From positions 124,001 to 188,000 of the forward strand of contig JADJLX010000001.1 of NCBI GenBank assembly GCA_016709865.1: DNA of 64,000 nt. Direction: 5' to 3'. The translations under genes were made by a program, and so were the position numbers. Positions 1 to 7,722 of the stretch are shown here, one piece after another (the stretch's first letter is position 1; the number at the start of each line of letters is the position of its first letter). The notes under the pieces were generated by a model, which saw nothing but the letters and a program-made list of their open reading frames with translations, had not been told where the DNA came from and did no database searches. This DNA comes from Bacteroidales bacterium. GTDB taxonomy: Bacteria; Bacteroidota; Bacteroidia; Bacteroidales; VadinHA17.

Positions 1-60
1 CTGTATCTGATTCTGACAATAAGTCTCCATGCGGCCTGTATTGCACTTGCAAGGATTTAA
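1..60 (+). CDS. C-terminal tail of an unidentified protein (5' partial)
   Basis: Frame 1 is open from the window edge to TAA at 58-60 and encodes about 19 mostly hydrophobic residues, which could be a last membrane helix. The gene lies 45 nt upstream of the DUF438 gene on the same strand, so it may share its transcript. Nothing in this short tail identifies the family. It could also be a chance open frame. Confidence 0.3.
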   Translation: MYLILTISLHAACIALARI

Positions 61-105
61 TAAGTGTTCTTACTGACTATTCATGAAAATTAAAAAATTT
101 AAAAT

Positions 106-1338
106 ATGAGCGATATAATAAATAACTCAAAAAAAAGGAAGGATCTGCTGAAACATATGATCCTTCAGCTTCACAGTGGTGAAGCACCCGACCTGGTTCG
201 GAAAAGACTTGTTGAATTACTGCATTCAATCCCATATGATGAAGTTGTTGAGGTTGAACAGGAATTAATTTCTGAAGGTCTTCCTGTTGAAGAAGTACTG
301 AAGCTATGCGACATTCATCAGCTTGTGCTCGATGGACATATCGATCAGAGTGGTGCAAAAGCTATCCCTGAAGGGCATCCTGTAGATACCTTCCGGAAGG
401 AGAATCGTGAACTTGAAAAGGTAATAGCTGAACTCGAAATCCTGTTTGGTCAATTAAAATCTGTTAAAGAAAATGAAATAAAACCATGGCTGCTAAAAGT
501 ACAGGCAAACCTGAACAACCTGATGGATGTTGACAAGCATTATAAGAGGAAGGAATATCTTCTTTTCCCCTTCCTCGAAAAATATGAAATTACCGGTCCT
601 CCAAAAGTTATGTGGGGGAAACATGATGAAATAAGAAATTTGTTAAAAACAGCTATTGAAGCAGTTGGCACAAAAGAGCTTTTGACAATTGATGAAGTGG
701 AAGCTATTTCTGAGCTAGTACTGATTCCTGCAGTAAAAGGGGTGTCAGATATGATCTCCAAAGAAGAAGAAATTCTCCTTCCGATGAGCATGGATAAACT
801 TACTGACGATGACTGGTATTCAGTTTATCAGCAGACAAGTGAGTTTGGATTCTGCCTTTATGATCCTCAGATTGAATGGTCACCTGAAGGAATCACTACA
901 GGTGAAGTAACATATAATACAGGTAACAGCATACCTCTTTCTACGGGCAGTTTCAGTTTAAATGAATTGGAAGCACTCTTCAAAACGCTTCCGATCGACA
1001 TCACTTTCGTTGATAAGGATGATAAAGTAAAGTTCTTCAGTCTGGGTCCCGACAGGATCTTCACCCGGAACAGGGCAATAATCGGACGCGATGTAAGAAT
1101 GTGTCATCCACCATCAAGCGTTCATGTGGTTGAACAGATCCTCAGCGATTTCAAAAACGGAACACAAAGCAGTGCTGCTTTCTGGATCCAGATGCATGGA
1201 CGATTCATTTATATTGAATACTTTGCCTTAAGAGGGAAGAAGGGAGAATACCTCGGGACAATTGAATTTACTCAGGATCTTACCAAACTAAGGGCACTTG
1301 AAGGAGAACAAAGGTTATTATCCTATTCAGCAAAATGA
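106..1338 (+). CDS. DUF438 / hemerythrin / PAS sensor-like protein
   Basis: A 410-residue cytoplasmic protein with three parts. Residues ~10-85 match the DUF438 helical domain. Residues ~95-245 are a hemerythrin-like four-helix bundle with candidate metal ligands in DKHYKRKEYLLFPFLE, GKHDEIR and KEEEILLP. Residues ~285-400 are a C-terminal PAS domain (ITFVDKDDKVKFF ... GRFIYIEYFALRG). There is no membrane segment and no kinase or output domain. In this family the hemerythrin part is thought to bind a di-iron centre that senses O2 or NO, and the PAS part may bind another ligand; both roles are inferred. The gene ends one base before the next start, so the two genes almost certainly form an operon. 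Confidence 0.88.
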   Translation: MSDIINNSKKRKDLLKHMILQLHSGEAPDLVRKRLVELLHSIPYDEVVEVEQELISEGLPVEEVLKLCDIHQLVLDGHIDQSGAKAIPEGHPVDTFRKENRELEKVIAELEILFGQLKSVKENEIKPWLLKVQANLNNLMDVDKHYKRKEYLLFPFLEKYEITGPPKVMWGKHDEIRNLLKTAIEAVGTKELLTIDEVEAISELVLIPAVKGVSDMISKEEEILLPMSMDKLTDDDWYSVYQQTSEFGFCLYDPQIEWSPEGITTGEVTYNTGNSIPLSTGSFSLNELEALFKTLPIDITFVDKDDKVKFFSLGPDRIFTRNRAIIGRDVRMCHPPSSVHVVEQILSDFKNGTQSSAAFWIQMHGRFIYIEYFALRGKKGEYLGTIEFTQDLTKLRALEGEQRLLSYSAK

Positions 1339-1339
1339 T

Positions 1340-1849
1340 ATGATTATTTCTCCTAAAACAAAAGTGGGCGAACTATTAGACACCTATCCTCAGCTGGAGT
1401 CGGTTTTAATGGAAATGTCTCCCTCATTTGAAAAACTGAAGAATCCTATTCTCAGGAAAACTGTTGCACGTGTTGCCACTCTGCAACAGATAGCAGTTGT
1501 GGGCGGACTTAGCGTCGATACAATTGTTAACCGTCTGCGGAAAGAGGTTGGTCAGGAAACGATGAAAGCGGAAAGTGAAACATCGGCCTACCTTTCAGAG
1601 ATTCCCCCTGAATGGTTCGATGAAAAACGTATTGTAAAAAGATATGATGCAACACCTCTTATAAACTCAGGAGGAAGTCCGATGAATGAAATACTTCATC
1701 AGACCAGCGGACTGAGTCAGAATGAAATATTTGAACTGACAACTCCATTTATCCCTGCTCCTATTCTGGATATGCTTACTTCAAAAAACTGCAGGGTCTG
1801 GTGCAAACAGAATGATAAGAGTGTAAATTGTTACGTAAATAAGCTGTGA
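1340..1849 (+). CDS. DUF1858 domain protein with DUF2249-like C-terminus
   Basis: About 169 residues. The N-terminal ~60 residues (SPKTKVGELLDTYPQLESVL ... PILRKTVARVATLQQIA) match DUF1858, a helical domain often found beside hemerythrin and redox proteins. The C-terminal half (DATPLINSGGSPMNEIL ... CRVWCKQNDKSVNCYV) resembles DUF2249, which has a TusA-like fold. The frame is open back to an ATG at 1298, inside the previous gene, but the ATG at 1340 sits one base after the DUF438 stop and begins directly on the DUF1858 fold, so I chose it. Its tight coupling to the hemerythrin/PAS gene suggests the two proteins act together. The biochemical role is unknown. Confidence 0.8.
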   Translation: MIISPKTKVGELLDTYPQLESVLMEMSPSFEKLKNPILRKTVARVATLQQIAVVGGLSVDTIVNRLRKEVGQETMKAESETSAYLSEIPPEWFDEKRIVKRYDATPLINSGGSPMNEILHQTSGLSQNEIFELTTPFIPAPILDMLTSKNCRVWCKQNDKSVNCYVNKL

Positions 1850-1912
1850 AATTATTAACAATTCTAAATCCGAAAAATAAAAATCAAAATTTTAATACTC
1901 AATGTTATAATT

Positions 1913-1957
1913 ATGCGAATACCTTTGGTTATTAACAAATGATTGTTATATTCGCAT
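1913..1957. promoter_or_regulatory. Nested inverted repeat over a possible -7 box
   Basis: ATGCGAATA at 1913-1921 is exactly complementary to TATTCGCAT at 1949-1957. A second pair, TAACAA at 1933-1938 and TTGTTA at 1944-1949, lies inside it. A Bacteroidetes-type -7 box, TACCTTTG, spans 1920-1927, but I see no TTG at the right distance upstream. The element lies in the 141-nt gap before the gene at 1991. It could be an operator, a leader hairpin, or a terminator for the upstream pair, although there is no long T run. Confidence 0.4.
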
Positions 1958-1990
1958 CTGTTATCAACATCTTATTAACATTTTTCGGAT

Positions 1991-2722
1991 ATGCCATACA
2001 GAAGACTTCCTAACACCGACACTGCCAGGATCAGGGCAATGAAGACGGCTCTTGAAAAGGGAAAAGAGCTGCCACCGCATAAATTAGCATTTTCCTCAAA
2101 AAATGTAGTACGGCTGCAGAAGTTTCTTCCACAGTTTGAGCATAATATTCTTTCATACAGACAGGCTTTAGCCACTCAGAACAAAAAAAGCAAAGACTAT
2201 AACGAGATACTGAAGAAAGCACGTTTGTATCTGACACACTTCATTCGTGTAATGAATATGGCAATATTCCGCGGAGAGTTACCTGTTGAAACAAGAGCAT
2301 ATTACGGACTTGCTACAGATGATTCAACTGTACCATCGCTAAACACAGAAAATGAACTGATGAGCTGGGGAAGGAGAATTATTGAAGGGGAAGAGTTCAG
2401 AATAAGAAAAGGCGGAAGTCCGATAACAAATCCGACAATCGCTGTTGTTAAAGTGCGATTTGAAAATTTTCTGGAAGCTTGGACTCATCATAATAATCTG
2501 GCAAAGAGGACCCAGGGATTTCTTGAAAAAAATGAAAGTCTCAGAAAAGAGGCTGATGAAATTATTCTCAATCTCTGGAATGAAGTGGAGGGAACACATT
2601 CATCCCTTCCCGAAGATCAACGGAAAATTGACTGTGAGAAATACGGACTCGTATACTTTTACAGGAAAAATGAACTTGAAAGATCTGTTGCTAAAGAGAT
2701 TTCAGATCAGAATTGGGCCTGA
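1991..2722 (+). CDS. Conserved Bacteroidetes protein of unknown function
   Basis: A 243-residue soluble protein with no signal peptide or membrane segment. It starts PYRRLPNTDTARIRAMK and looks mainly helical and charged. The centre contains WGRRIIEGEEFRIRKGGSPI, a run of basic and acidic residues before a predicted turn. I recall similar hypothetical proteins with this N-terminus in other Bacteroidetes but know of no assigned function. The ATG at 1991 follows a 141-nt spacer with a hairpin and a possible -7 box, so it is probably its own transcription unit. Its 3' end overlaps the convergent CPBP gene by 16 nt. Confidence 0.72.
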   Translation: MPYRRLPNTDTARIRAMKTALEKGKELPPHKLAFSSKNVVRLQKFLPQFEHNILSYRQALATQNKKSKDYNEILKKARLYLTHFIRVMNMAIFRGELPVETRAYYGLATDDSTVPSLNTENELMSWGRRIIEGEEFRIRKGGSPITNPTIAVVKVRFENFLEAWTHHNNLAKRTQGFLEKNESLRKEADEIILNLWNEVEGTHSSLPEDQRKIDCEKYGLVYFYRKNELERSVAKEISDQNWA

Positions 2723-3678
2723 TCAGCTTCCTCTGTAATTTTCAGGTTTTCTGTCTTTTCCCTCTCGAATTTATGCCTGAAATATAACAGGATAATCACA
2801 CTTATAATTAACGGAGCCGGAAGAAATAGGTACCTGGTCCAGTCTGCCATTTCAGAAACAACTTCTGCAGGTTCAGATCCCTGAAGATATTCCCCGGCAA
2901 CCGCCGTTGCATTATTTACAAAGTGAGCAACCAACGGCAGCCAGAGTGTCCGTCCCCAGTAATAAAGATACCCGAAAGAGAGACCCAGGATTAACCTTGG
3001 GACAAATCCATAAAACTGAAGATGGATAGCGCTGAAGAGTATTGCTGTAAGCCAGATTGCTGTATGAGGCGACCTGAAAAAACCGTAAAAAATCCTTTGA
3101 AGAACACCTCTGAAAAACAACTCCTCACTTATTGCAGGAAGAATCGCGATAATAAAGAGATTCAGAAACAGTACTCCGCCACTGTCAGAAGTGAGAAGTA
3201 ATCCAATCAAATCCGCTGCCTCATCCTCCTTTGACCTCATCCACTCCTCAAGACCTGATAACCACTCGGGAAATTTCATTGCTGAGTTTATCTCTCCTGC
3301 AATACCATTGACCGGAAGAATGCAGAAAGCGAGTAAAACAACTATGGCTATTTCATTGAAATTCGGTTTGTTAAAATCATTCAGACCAGATTTAATATCA
3401 GGCAGTAATAACCTTCTTACCATTATTGCAGGAATTAACAGAAAAGAAATACTCTGAACGATAAGCAGGTATCTGAAGAACATTATGTCCTTATCTCCAA
3501 TATCAGCAAATATATCTTCAGACATTGCTCCAAAATCAATCCCTGAAAAAGGTAGTCCTGCCAGAAACAAAACCAGGAAAATTGCCCCTCCTAAAATAAA
3601 TGCAATCAGAAGTGCCACAACTAATTGCAGGAGAGGAGATTTGCCGTATAATGTGAAATGGCTCCGGTTCTCGTTCAT
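2707..3678 (-). CDS. CPBP family intramembrane glutamic endopeptidase
   Basis: A 323-residue inner-membrane protein with about eight hydrophobic segments. All three CPBP (Abi/CAAX) motifs are present: EELFFRG near residue 185 (the EExxxR glutamates), FSAIH (FxxxH) about 30 residues later, and HFVNN (HxxxN) after that. The family includes Rce1-type CAAX proteases and bacteriocin-immunity proteins; the substrate here cannot be predicted. It runs toward the upstream unknown gene and overlaps its end by 16 nt. A second CPBP gene lies at 5056-5988 beyond dusB; the two differ clearly in sequence, so they are not a recent tandem copy. Confidence 0.9.
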   Translation of the reverse strand: MNENRSHFTLYGKSPLLQLVVALLIAFILGGAIFLVLFLAGLPFSGIDFGAMSEDIFADIGDKDIMFFRYLLIVQSISFLLIPAIMVRRLLLPDIKSGLNDFNKPNFNEIAIVVLLAFCILPVNGIAGEINSAMKFPEWLSGLEEWMRSKEDEAADLIGLLLTSDSGGVLFLNLFIIAILPAISEELFFRGVLQRIFYGFFRSPHTAIWLTAILFSAIHLQFYGFVPRLILGLSFGYLYYWGRTLWLPLVAHFVNNATAVAGEYLQGSEPAEVVSEMADWTRYLFLPAPLIISVIILLYFRHKFEREKTENLKITEEADQAQF

Positions 3679-3707
3679 TTTGTTAATTTTGCAGCAGATT
3701 TTAGCAC

Positions 3708-3812
3708 TTTTTCCTTAGTGTCCCTTCGTGTTGAACTTCGTGTCCTTCGTGGTAAAAAAATAACCGCTAAGGACTCAAAGTCCCGATAGCTATCGGGAAC
3801 ACAATGGATCAC
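3708..3812. repeat. Two-armed low-complexity intergenic repeat with palindrome
   Basis: The left arm repeats a CTTCGTGT-type word (gtgtcccttcgtgttgaac, then cttcgtgtccttcgtgg). The right arm carries the loosely complementary words ccgctaaggac and cacaaagg. Between the arms is a perfect 18-nt palindrome, TCCCGATAGCTATCGGGA, at 3781-3798. It fills the gap between divergent CPBP and dusB genes and has no coding potential. Confidence 0.6.
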
Positions 3813-3853
3813 AAAGGATCTATCGTTATAAAATTAAAGATAATAAATTACTC

Positions 3854-4867
3854 TTGAAAATCGCCAACATATCGCTGCCTGAGTTCCCGCTTTTCCTTGC
3901 ACCAATGGAAGACATAACAGATCCTTCATTCCGGATGGTATGCAAGAATATGGGTGCCGATGTTATGTATACAGAGTTCATTTCATCTGACGGACTTATA
4001 AGGGATGGACTGAAAAGTGTAAAGAAGCTTGACATTTACGATTATGAACGGCCAATCGGAATTCAGCTCTACGGACACCTCATCGATGCAATGGTAGAAG
4101 CAGCTCATATCGCCGAAGAGGCACAACCCGAAATGATAGATATTAACTTCGGCTGCCCGGTTAAGAAAATAGCAAACAGGGGAGCCGGATCAGGAATGAT
4201 GAGGAATATTCCCCTGATGGTTGAAATGACGGAGGCAATCGTTAAAGCTGTGAAATTACCTGTAACAGTAAAAACAAGACTGGGCTGGGACGATGACAGT
4301 AAGATAATTGTAGATGTGGCAGAACAGCTGCAGGATGTTGGTATCAGGGCCTTAACAATACATGGCAGAACACGGGCACAGATGTACAAGGGACAGGCCG
4401 ACTGGACACTCATCGGGGAAGTGAAGAACAACCAGAGAATGAAAATACCAATTATAGGCAATGGAGATATTGATGGTCCGGTTAAAGCAAAGGAGATGTT
4501 CGACAGATATGGTGTTGATGGCATTATGATTGGCCGGGCAACTGTAGGAAGACCCTGGATTTTCAGAGATATAAAGCATTACCTGAAGACAGGAGAGCTA
4601 TTACCTGAGCCATCAGTTCTTGAAAAAGCTGACATCGCTCTTCTTCATCTCGATAAATCACTTGAGTTTAAAGAAGGGAAAAGAGCCATCTTCGAGATGC
4701 GCCGCCATCTCTCAAATTATTTTAAGGGGCTTCCCCATTTCAAGGAAACAAGGTTGAAACTTCTTACTGCTCCGGAGGCAGATGATATCAGAGTAATAAT
4801 TGAAGAAATAAAACAGAAGTGGGGTGACTTCAGAACTGAGGATACTACCTCGGTTTACGGAATCTGA
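3854..4867 (+). CDS. dusB: tRNA-dihydrouridine synthase DusB
   Basis: A 337-residue FMN enzyme that reduces uridine to dihydrouridine in tRNA D loops. It shows the TIM-barrel Dus signatures: LAPMEDITDPSFR near residue 15, and INFGCPVKK near residue 98 with the catalytic cysteine. MYKGQADW and IGNGDI, with GIMIGRATVGRPW further on, form the phosphate and FMN-binding end. The C-terminal helical domain (HLSNYFKGLPHFKETR) is complete. The start is TTG at 3854; the first ATG would remove the FMN-binding strand. It is flanked by palindromic repeats on both sides and seems to be a single-gene unit. Confidence 0.95.
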   Translation: MKIANISLPEFPLFLAPMEDITDPSFRMVCKNMGADVMYTEFISSDGLIRDGLKSVKKLDIYDYERPIGIQLYGHLIDAMVEAAHIAEEAQPEMIDINFGCPVKKIANRGAGSGMMRNIPLMVEMTEAIVKAVKLPVTVKTRLGWDDDSKIIVDVAEQLQDVGIRALTIHGRTRAQMYKGQADWTLIGEVKNNQRMKIPIIGNGDIDGPVKAKEMFDRYGVDGIMIGRATVGRPWIFRDIKHYLKTGELLPEPSVLEKADIALLHLDKSLEFKEGKRAIFEMRRHLSNYFKGLPHFKETRLKLLTAPEADDIRVIIEEIKQKWGDFRTEDTTSVYGI

Positions 4868-4882
4868 TACTGCTCTTATTTA

Positions 4883-5040
4883 GGAGATTCCTCATTCCGC
4901 TACGCTTCATTCGGAATGACAGTTTTTATTTAAACAGTGGGGGGGTCGGAGAAGAATTGTATGCAATGCACACAATTCTTCTCCGACCCCCTTATTATAC
5001 CATAATTCCCTGTCATTCCGAGTGTTAGCGAGGAATCTCC
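4883..5040. repeat. Nested palindromic element between convergent genes
   Basis: Three layers of inverted repeat share one centre. The outer arms are GGAGATTCCTC (4883-4893) and GAGGAATCTCC (5030-5040). The middle arms are CGGAATGACAG (4912-4922) and CTGTCATTCCG (5010-5020). The core is a perfect 20-bp stem (4941-4960 with 4972-4991) around an 11-nt loop. It lies between the dusB and CPBP stops, so the core could terminate transcription in both directions, although no T run follows. The outer arms match the GTCATTCCGAG-type repeats seen in many Bacteroidetes genomes. Confidence 0.75.
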
Positions 5041-5055
5041 AGCACTATAACGAGA

Positions 5056-5988
5056 TCAGATTACGTCTATTTTCCCCCACAATGGTTTAAAACTTTCCCA
5101 TTTAAAGAAATATTTCAGGATCAGAATAAACACAATTCCACTTAACAGCAATCCCACAAATTCTGTCCACGGGAAAATATTTATCTGTTCATACAGAGCC
5201 GGAGTCTGTAATGCAGAAGCCTTATTTGTTACCATAATGCACAAGAAGATATTGTTTGCTGCATGCGCTCCCATAGCAGCTTCTATTCCGTCATCCATTA
5301 TCGTAATAATACCAAAAATCAGTCCGAACACAATATACTGCGGCATCATTGTAAGAAAGCCAAATTCTTTTACCTCAGGATTAAGACCATGCATCAAGGC
5401 AAACATTAACGATGTGACTATCAGCGGGAACCATCTGAATTTAATAATTGCACTCAGGCCCTGCATGAGATATCCCCTGAAAAGGACTTCCTCAAACGCA
5501 GCCTGAAAGGGTATCAGCAGTATTGAAATCAGAGAGAGAGTCAGAAGAGAAATCGTCTTATTATTTATTTCAAAATTAGACGGATCAAATTTCATATAGA
5601 AAAACAGATAAAGCGCAGAGATGACCAGCCATACAGCTCCTGAAACAAAGAAACGGTTCCATCTTATCATGCCGGTACCGTTGATAGTCATCTTCAGCGA
5701 CCTGTTGTTCAATGGCTTAACCAGCAGGACAAACGCTGCCAGACCTGCAATAAATGGAAAGAGCATCATAATAAGAAGGATGTTCTGATCGAGTCCCAAA
5801 ACACTGTAATCGTTTGGATTTGCAGAAAGCTGTGCGAAAATCTCGGGATTGGATACAGACTTAATCGCCATTGAAATCAGCAACGGCACTGCTCCTATTG
5901 TGTTCGACGCAACAATAATGGCAAAAATCATAACAACATAACGCCAGAGGCTGTTTTTTCCTTTGAAAGCAGATTCAAGATGGTTCAT
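5056..5988 (-). CDS. CPBP family intramembrane glutamic endopeptidase
   Basis: About 310 residues with eight or so membrane segments. The CPBP motifs are EEVLFRGYLMQ (EExxxR), FALMHGLNP (FxxxH) and HAANN (HxxxN). I chose the ATG at 5988, which gives MNHLESAFKGKNSLWRY, a typical start for this subgroup. The frame is open to a TTG at 6036, but using that would overlap the nadB stop by 35 nt. It lies 13 nt downstream of nadB on the same strand and is probably cotranscribed with it, with no obvious functional link. Its substrate is unknown. Confidence 0.9.
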   Translation of the reverse strand: MNHLESAFKGKNSLWRYVVMIFAIIVASNTIGAVPLLISMAIKSVSNPEIFAQLSANPNDYSVLGLDQNILLIMMLFPFIAGLAAFVLLVKPLNNRSLKMTINGTGMIRWNRFFVSGAVWLVISALYLFFYMKFDPSNFEINNKTISLLTLSLISILLIPFQAAFEEVLFRGYLMQGLSAIIKFRWFPLIVTSLMFALMHGLNPEVKEFGFLTMMPQYIVFGLIFGIITIMDDGIEAAMGAHAANNIFLCIMVTNKASALQTPALYEQINIFPWTEFVGLLLSGIVFILILKYFFKWESFKPLWGKIDVI

Positions 5989-6001
5989 ATATTTCGGTTT
6001 C

Positions 6002-7579
6002 TTAAAATTCGGAGCTTGTCCGTTTAGGGTGGTCAATAGAATAATGGAGGCCGCGGCTCTCCTGCCTGTTCTTGGCCATTTTAATTATAAGATAGCCAAC
6101 ATTTATCAGGTTCCTCAGTTCACATATCTTCTTGGATATCAGCGATCTTTTATATAAGCTCTCTGTTTCCTTATAGATTATTTCCAGACGGATCAGTGCC
6201 CTCTCAAGACGAAGATCAGATCTTACAATCCCGACATAATTACTCATAATCATCTGCACTTCCTTGTAATTCTGTGTTACCAGGATCATCTCTTCAAGAT
6301 GGGTCGTTCCCTTATAATCCCAGTCGGGAATTTTTTCTTCAAAAGTAAGTTCCTTGAGACGGGTGCCGGCATGAATAGCAGCTCTGTGAGAATAAACAGC
6401 AGCCTCAATCAGTGAGTTTGATGCCAGCCTGTTTGCACCGTGCAATCCTGTTGAGGATACTTCCCCGATTGCATATAATCTGCTTATATTGCTTTGTCCG
6501 TCAAGATCAACTTTTATACCTCCGCATGAATAGTGTGCTGCCGGAACCACAGGAATCATATCTTTTGTTATATCAATTCCTCTGGCGAGACAATGCTCAT
6601 ATACGTTTGGAAAATGATCTATCAGTCCTTCCTTGTTTAAATGGGTACAGTCGAGCCATACATGATCATCTCCCCATATCTTCATCTCGTTGTCAATTGC
6701 CCTTGCAACAATATCCCTCGGCGCAAGTGATCCGCGGCTGTCGTACCTCTTCATGAATTTTTCACCAGACATGTTCTTCAGCACTGCGCCATATCCGCGA
6801 AGGGCTTCCGTGATAAGAAATGATGGCCTTTTATTGGGATCCCAGAGTGATGTTGGGTGGAACTGCACGAACTCCATATTTTCTATTGTTCCTTTTGCCC
6901 TGTAAACCATTGCGACTCCGTCACCAGTTGCAATCTCGGGATTTGTTGTTGTCATATAAACATTACCCATGCCGCCTGTAGCGATTATTGTGACTTTCGA
7001 CAGAAATGTAATCACCTTCTGATTAACAAGGTCGGCAACGTAAGCACCATAACACTTGATATCAGGGTAATTTTTTTTCAGTACGTCACCCAGATGATGC
7101 TGTGTAAGTATCTCAATTGCAAAATGATCTTCGTAAATCTCAATATTCGGATTTTTTCTTACCTGCTCAACCAGTGTTTTTTCAATAGCTTCACCTGTTT
7201 TATCCTTATGATGAAGTATTCTGTATTCTGTATGTCCGCCCTCTTTGGCAAGGTCGTAAGTGCCGTCTTCCTTTCTGTCGAATGAGACGCCAAAAGCAAT
7301 AAGATCTTTAATTCTCTCAGGAGCCTCTTCAACAACCATCCTCACTACCACTTCATTGCAAAAACCATCGCCTGCAATAAGAGTATCCTTGATATGTTTC
7401 TCAAAATTATCCGGTTCACTGAATACTGCAGCAATTCCGCCCTGGGCATACCTTGTGTTTGAATCCTCAAGTTTGCTTTTTGTAACAATGGATACTTTGC
7501 CTGATTTTGCTGCCTTAAGAGCAAATGTGAGTCCTGCAATCCCCGAACCTATAACCAGAAAATCTGTTCTTTTTTTCAT
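6002..7579 (-). CDS. nadB: L-aspartate oxidase
   Basis: About 525 residues. This FAD enzyme oxidises L-aspartate to iminoaspartate, the first step of de novo NAD synthesis. The N-terminus has the dinucleotide-binding motif VIGSGIAGLTFALKAA; RYAQGGIAAV, HHKDKTGEA, QFHPTSL and GEVSSTGLHGANRLASNSL are typical of the NadB/SdhA family. The C-terminal helical domain is complete. The ATG at 7579 (MKKRTDF) is preferred over an in-frame TTG at 7594. nadA and nadC are not in the window. A REP-like C5/G5 hairpin at 7634-7647 lies in the divergent promoter region shared with glyS. Confidence 0.95.
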   Translation of the reverse strand: MKKRTDFLVIGSGIAGLTFALKAAKSGKVSIVTKSKLEDSNTRYAQGGIAAVFSEPDNFEKHIKDTLIAGDGFCNEVVVRMVVEEAPERIKDLIAFGVSFDRKEDGTYDLAKEGGHTEYRILHHKDKTGEAIEKTLVEQVRKNPNIEIYEDHFAIEILTQHHLGDVLKKNYPDIKCYGAYVADLVNQKVITFLSKVTIIATGGMGNVYMTTTNPEIATGDGVAMVYRAKGTIENMEFVQFHPTSLWDPNKRPSFLITEALRGYGAVLKNMSGEKFMKRYDSRGSLAPRDIVARAIDNEMKIWGDDHVWLDCTHLNKEGLIDHFPNVYEHCLARGIDITKDMIPVVPAAHYSCGGIKVDLDGQSNISRLYAIGEVSSTGLHGANRLASNSLIEAAVYSHRAAIHAGTRLKELTFEEKIPDWDYKGTTHLEEMILVTQNYKEVQMIMSNYVGIVRSDLRLERALIRLEIIYKETESLYKRSLISKKICELRNLINVGYLIIKMAKNRQESRGLHYSIDHPKRTSSEF

Positions 7580-7663
7580 TGGTAACAAATACAAAACAAG
7601 TGTTAAAGATACAAATAGAAATTTGTTTTAAAGCCCCCTTCAGGGGGTTTGGGGGCAAACACG

Positions 7664-7694
7664 TTGTAAAACAGAAGATTTTGAATTACTTTTG
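7664..7694 (+). promoter_or_regulatory. Bacteroidetes-type promoter for glyS
   Basis: TTG at 7664-7666 is followed after 20 nt by TACTTTTG at 7687-7694, matching the Bacteroidetes sigma-ABfr consensus (TTG/TTTG near -33, TAnnTTTG near -7). Transcription would start near 7702, about 20 nt before the glyS ATG at 7723. Confidence 0.6.
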
Positions 7695-7722
7695 CCTTCC
7701 GCTAAAGTAAAATATAACAATT

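Noticed and set aside
1298..1339. Upstream ATG at 1298 for the DUF1858 gene
   Set aside because: It overlaps the DUF438 coding end by 41 nt and adds residues outside the DUF1858 fold; the ATG at 1340 is better.
7634..7647. C5/G5 hairpin as a terminator
   Set aside because: It lies between the divergent starts of nadB and glyS, where no transcript ends; a REP-like repeat is more likely.
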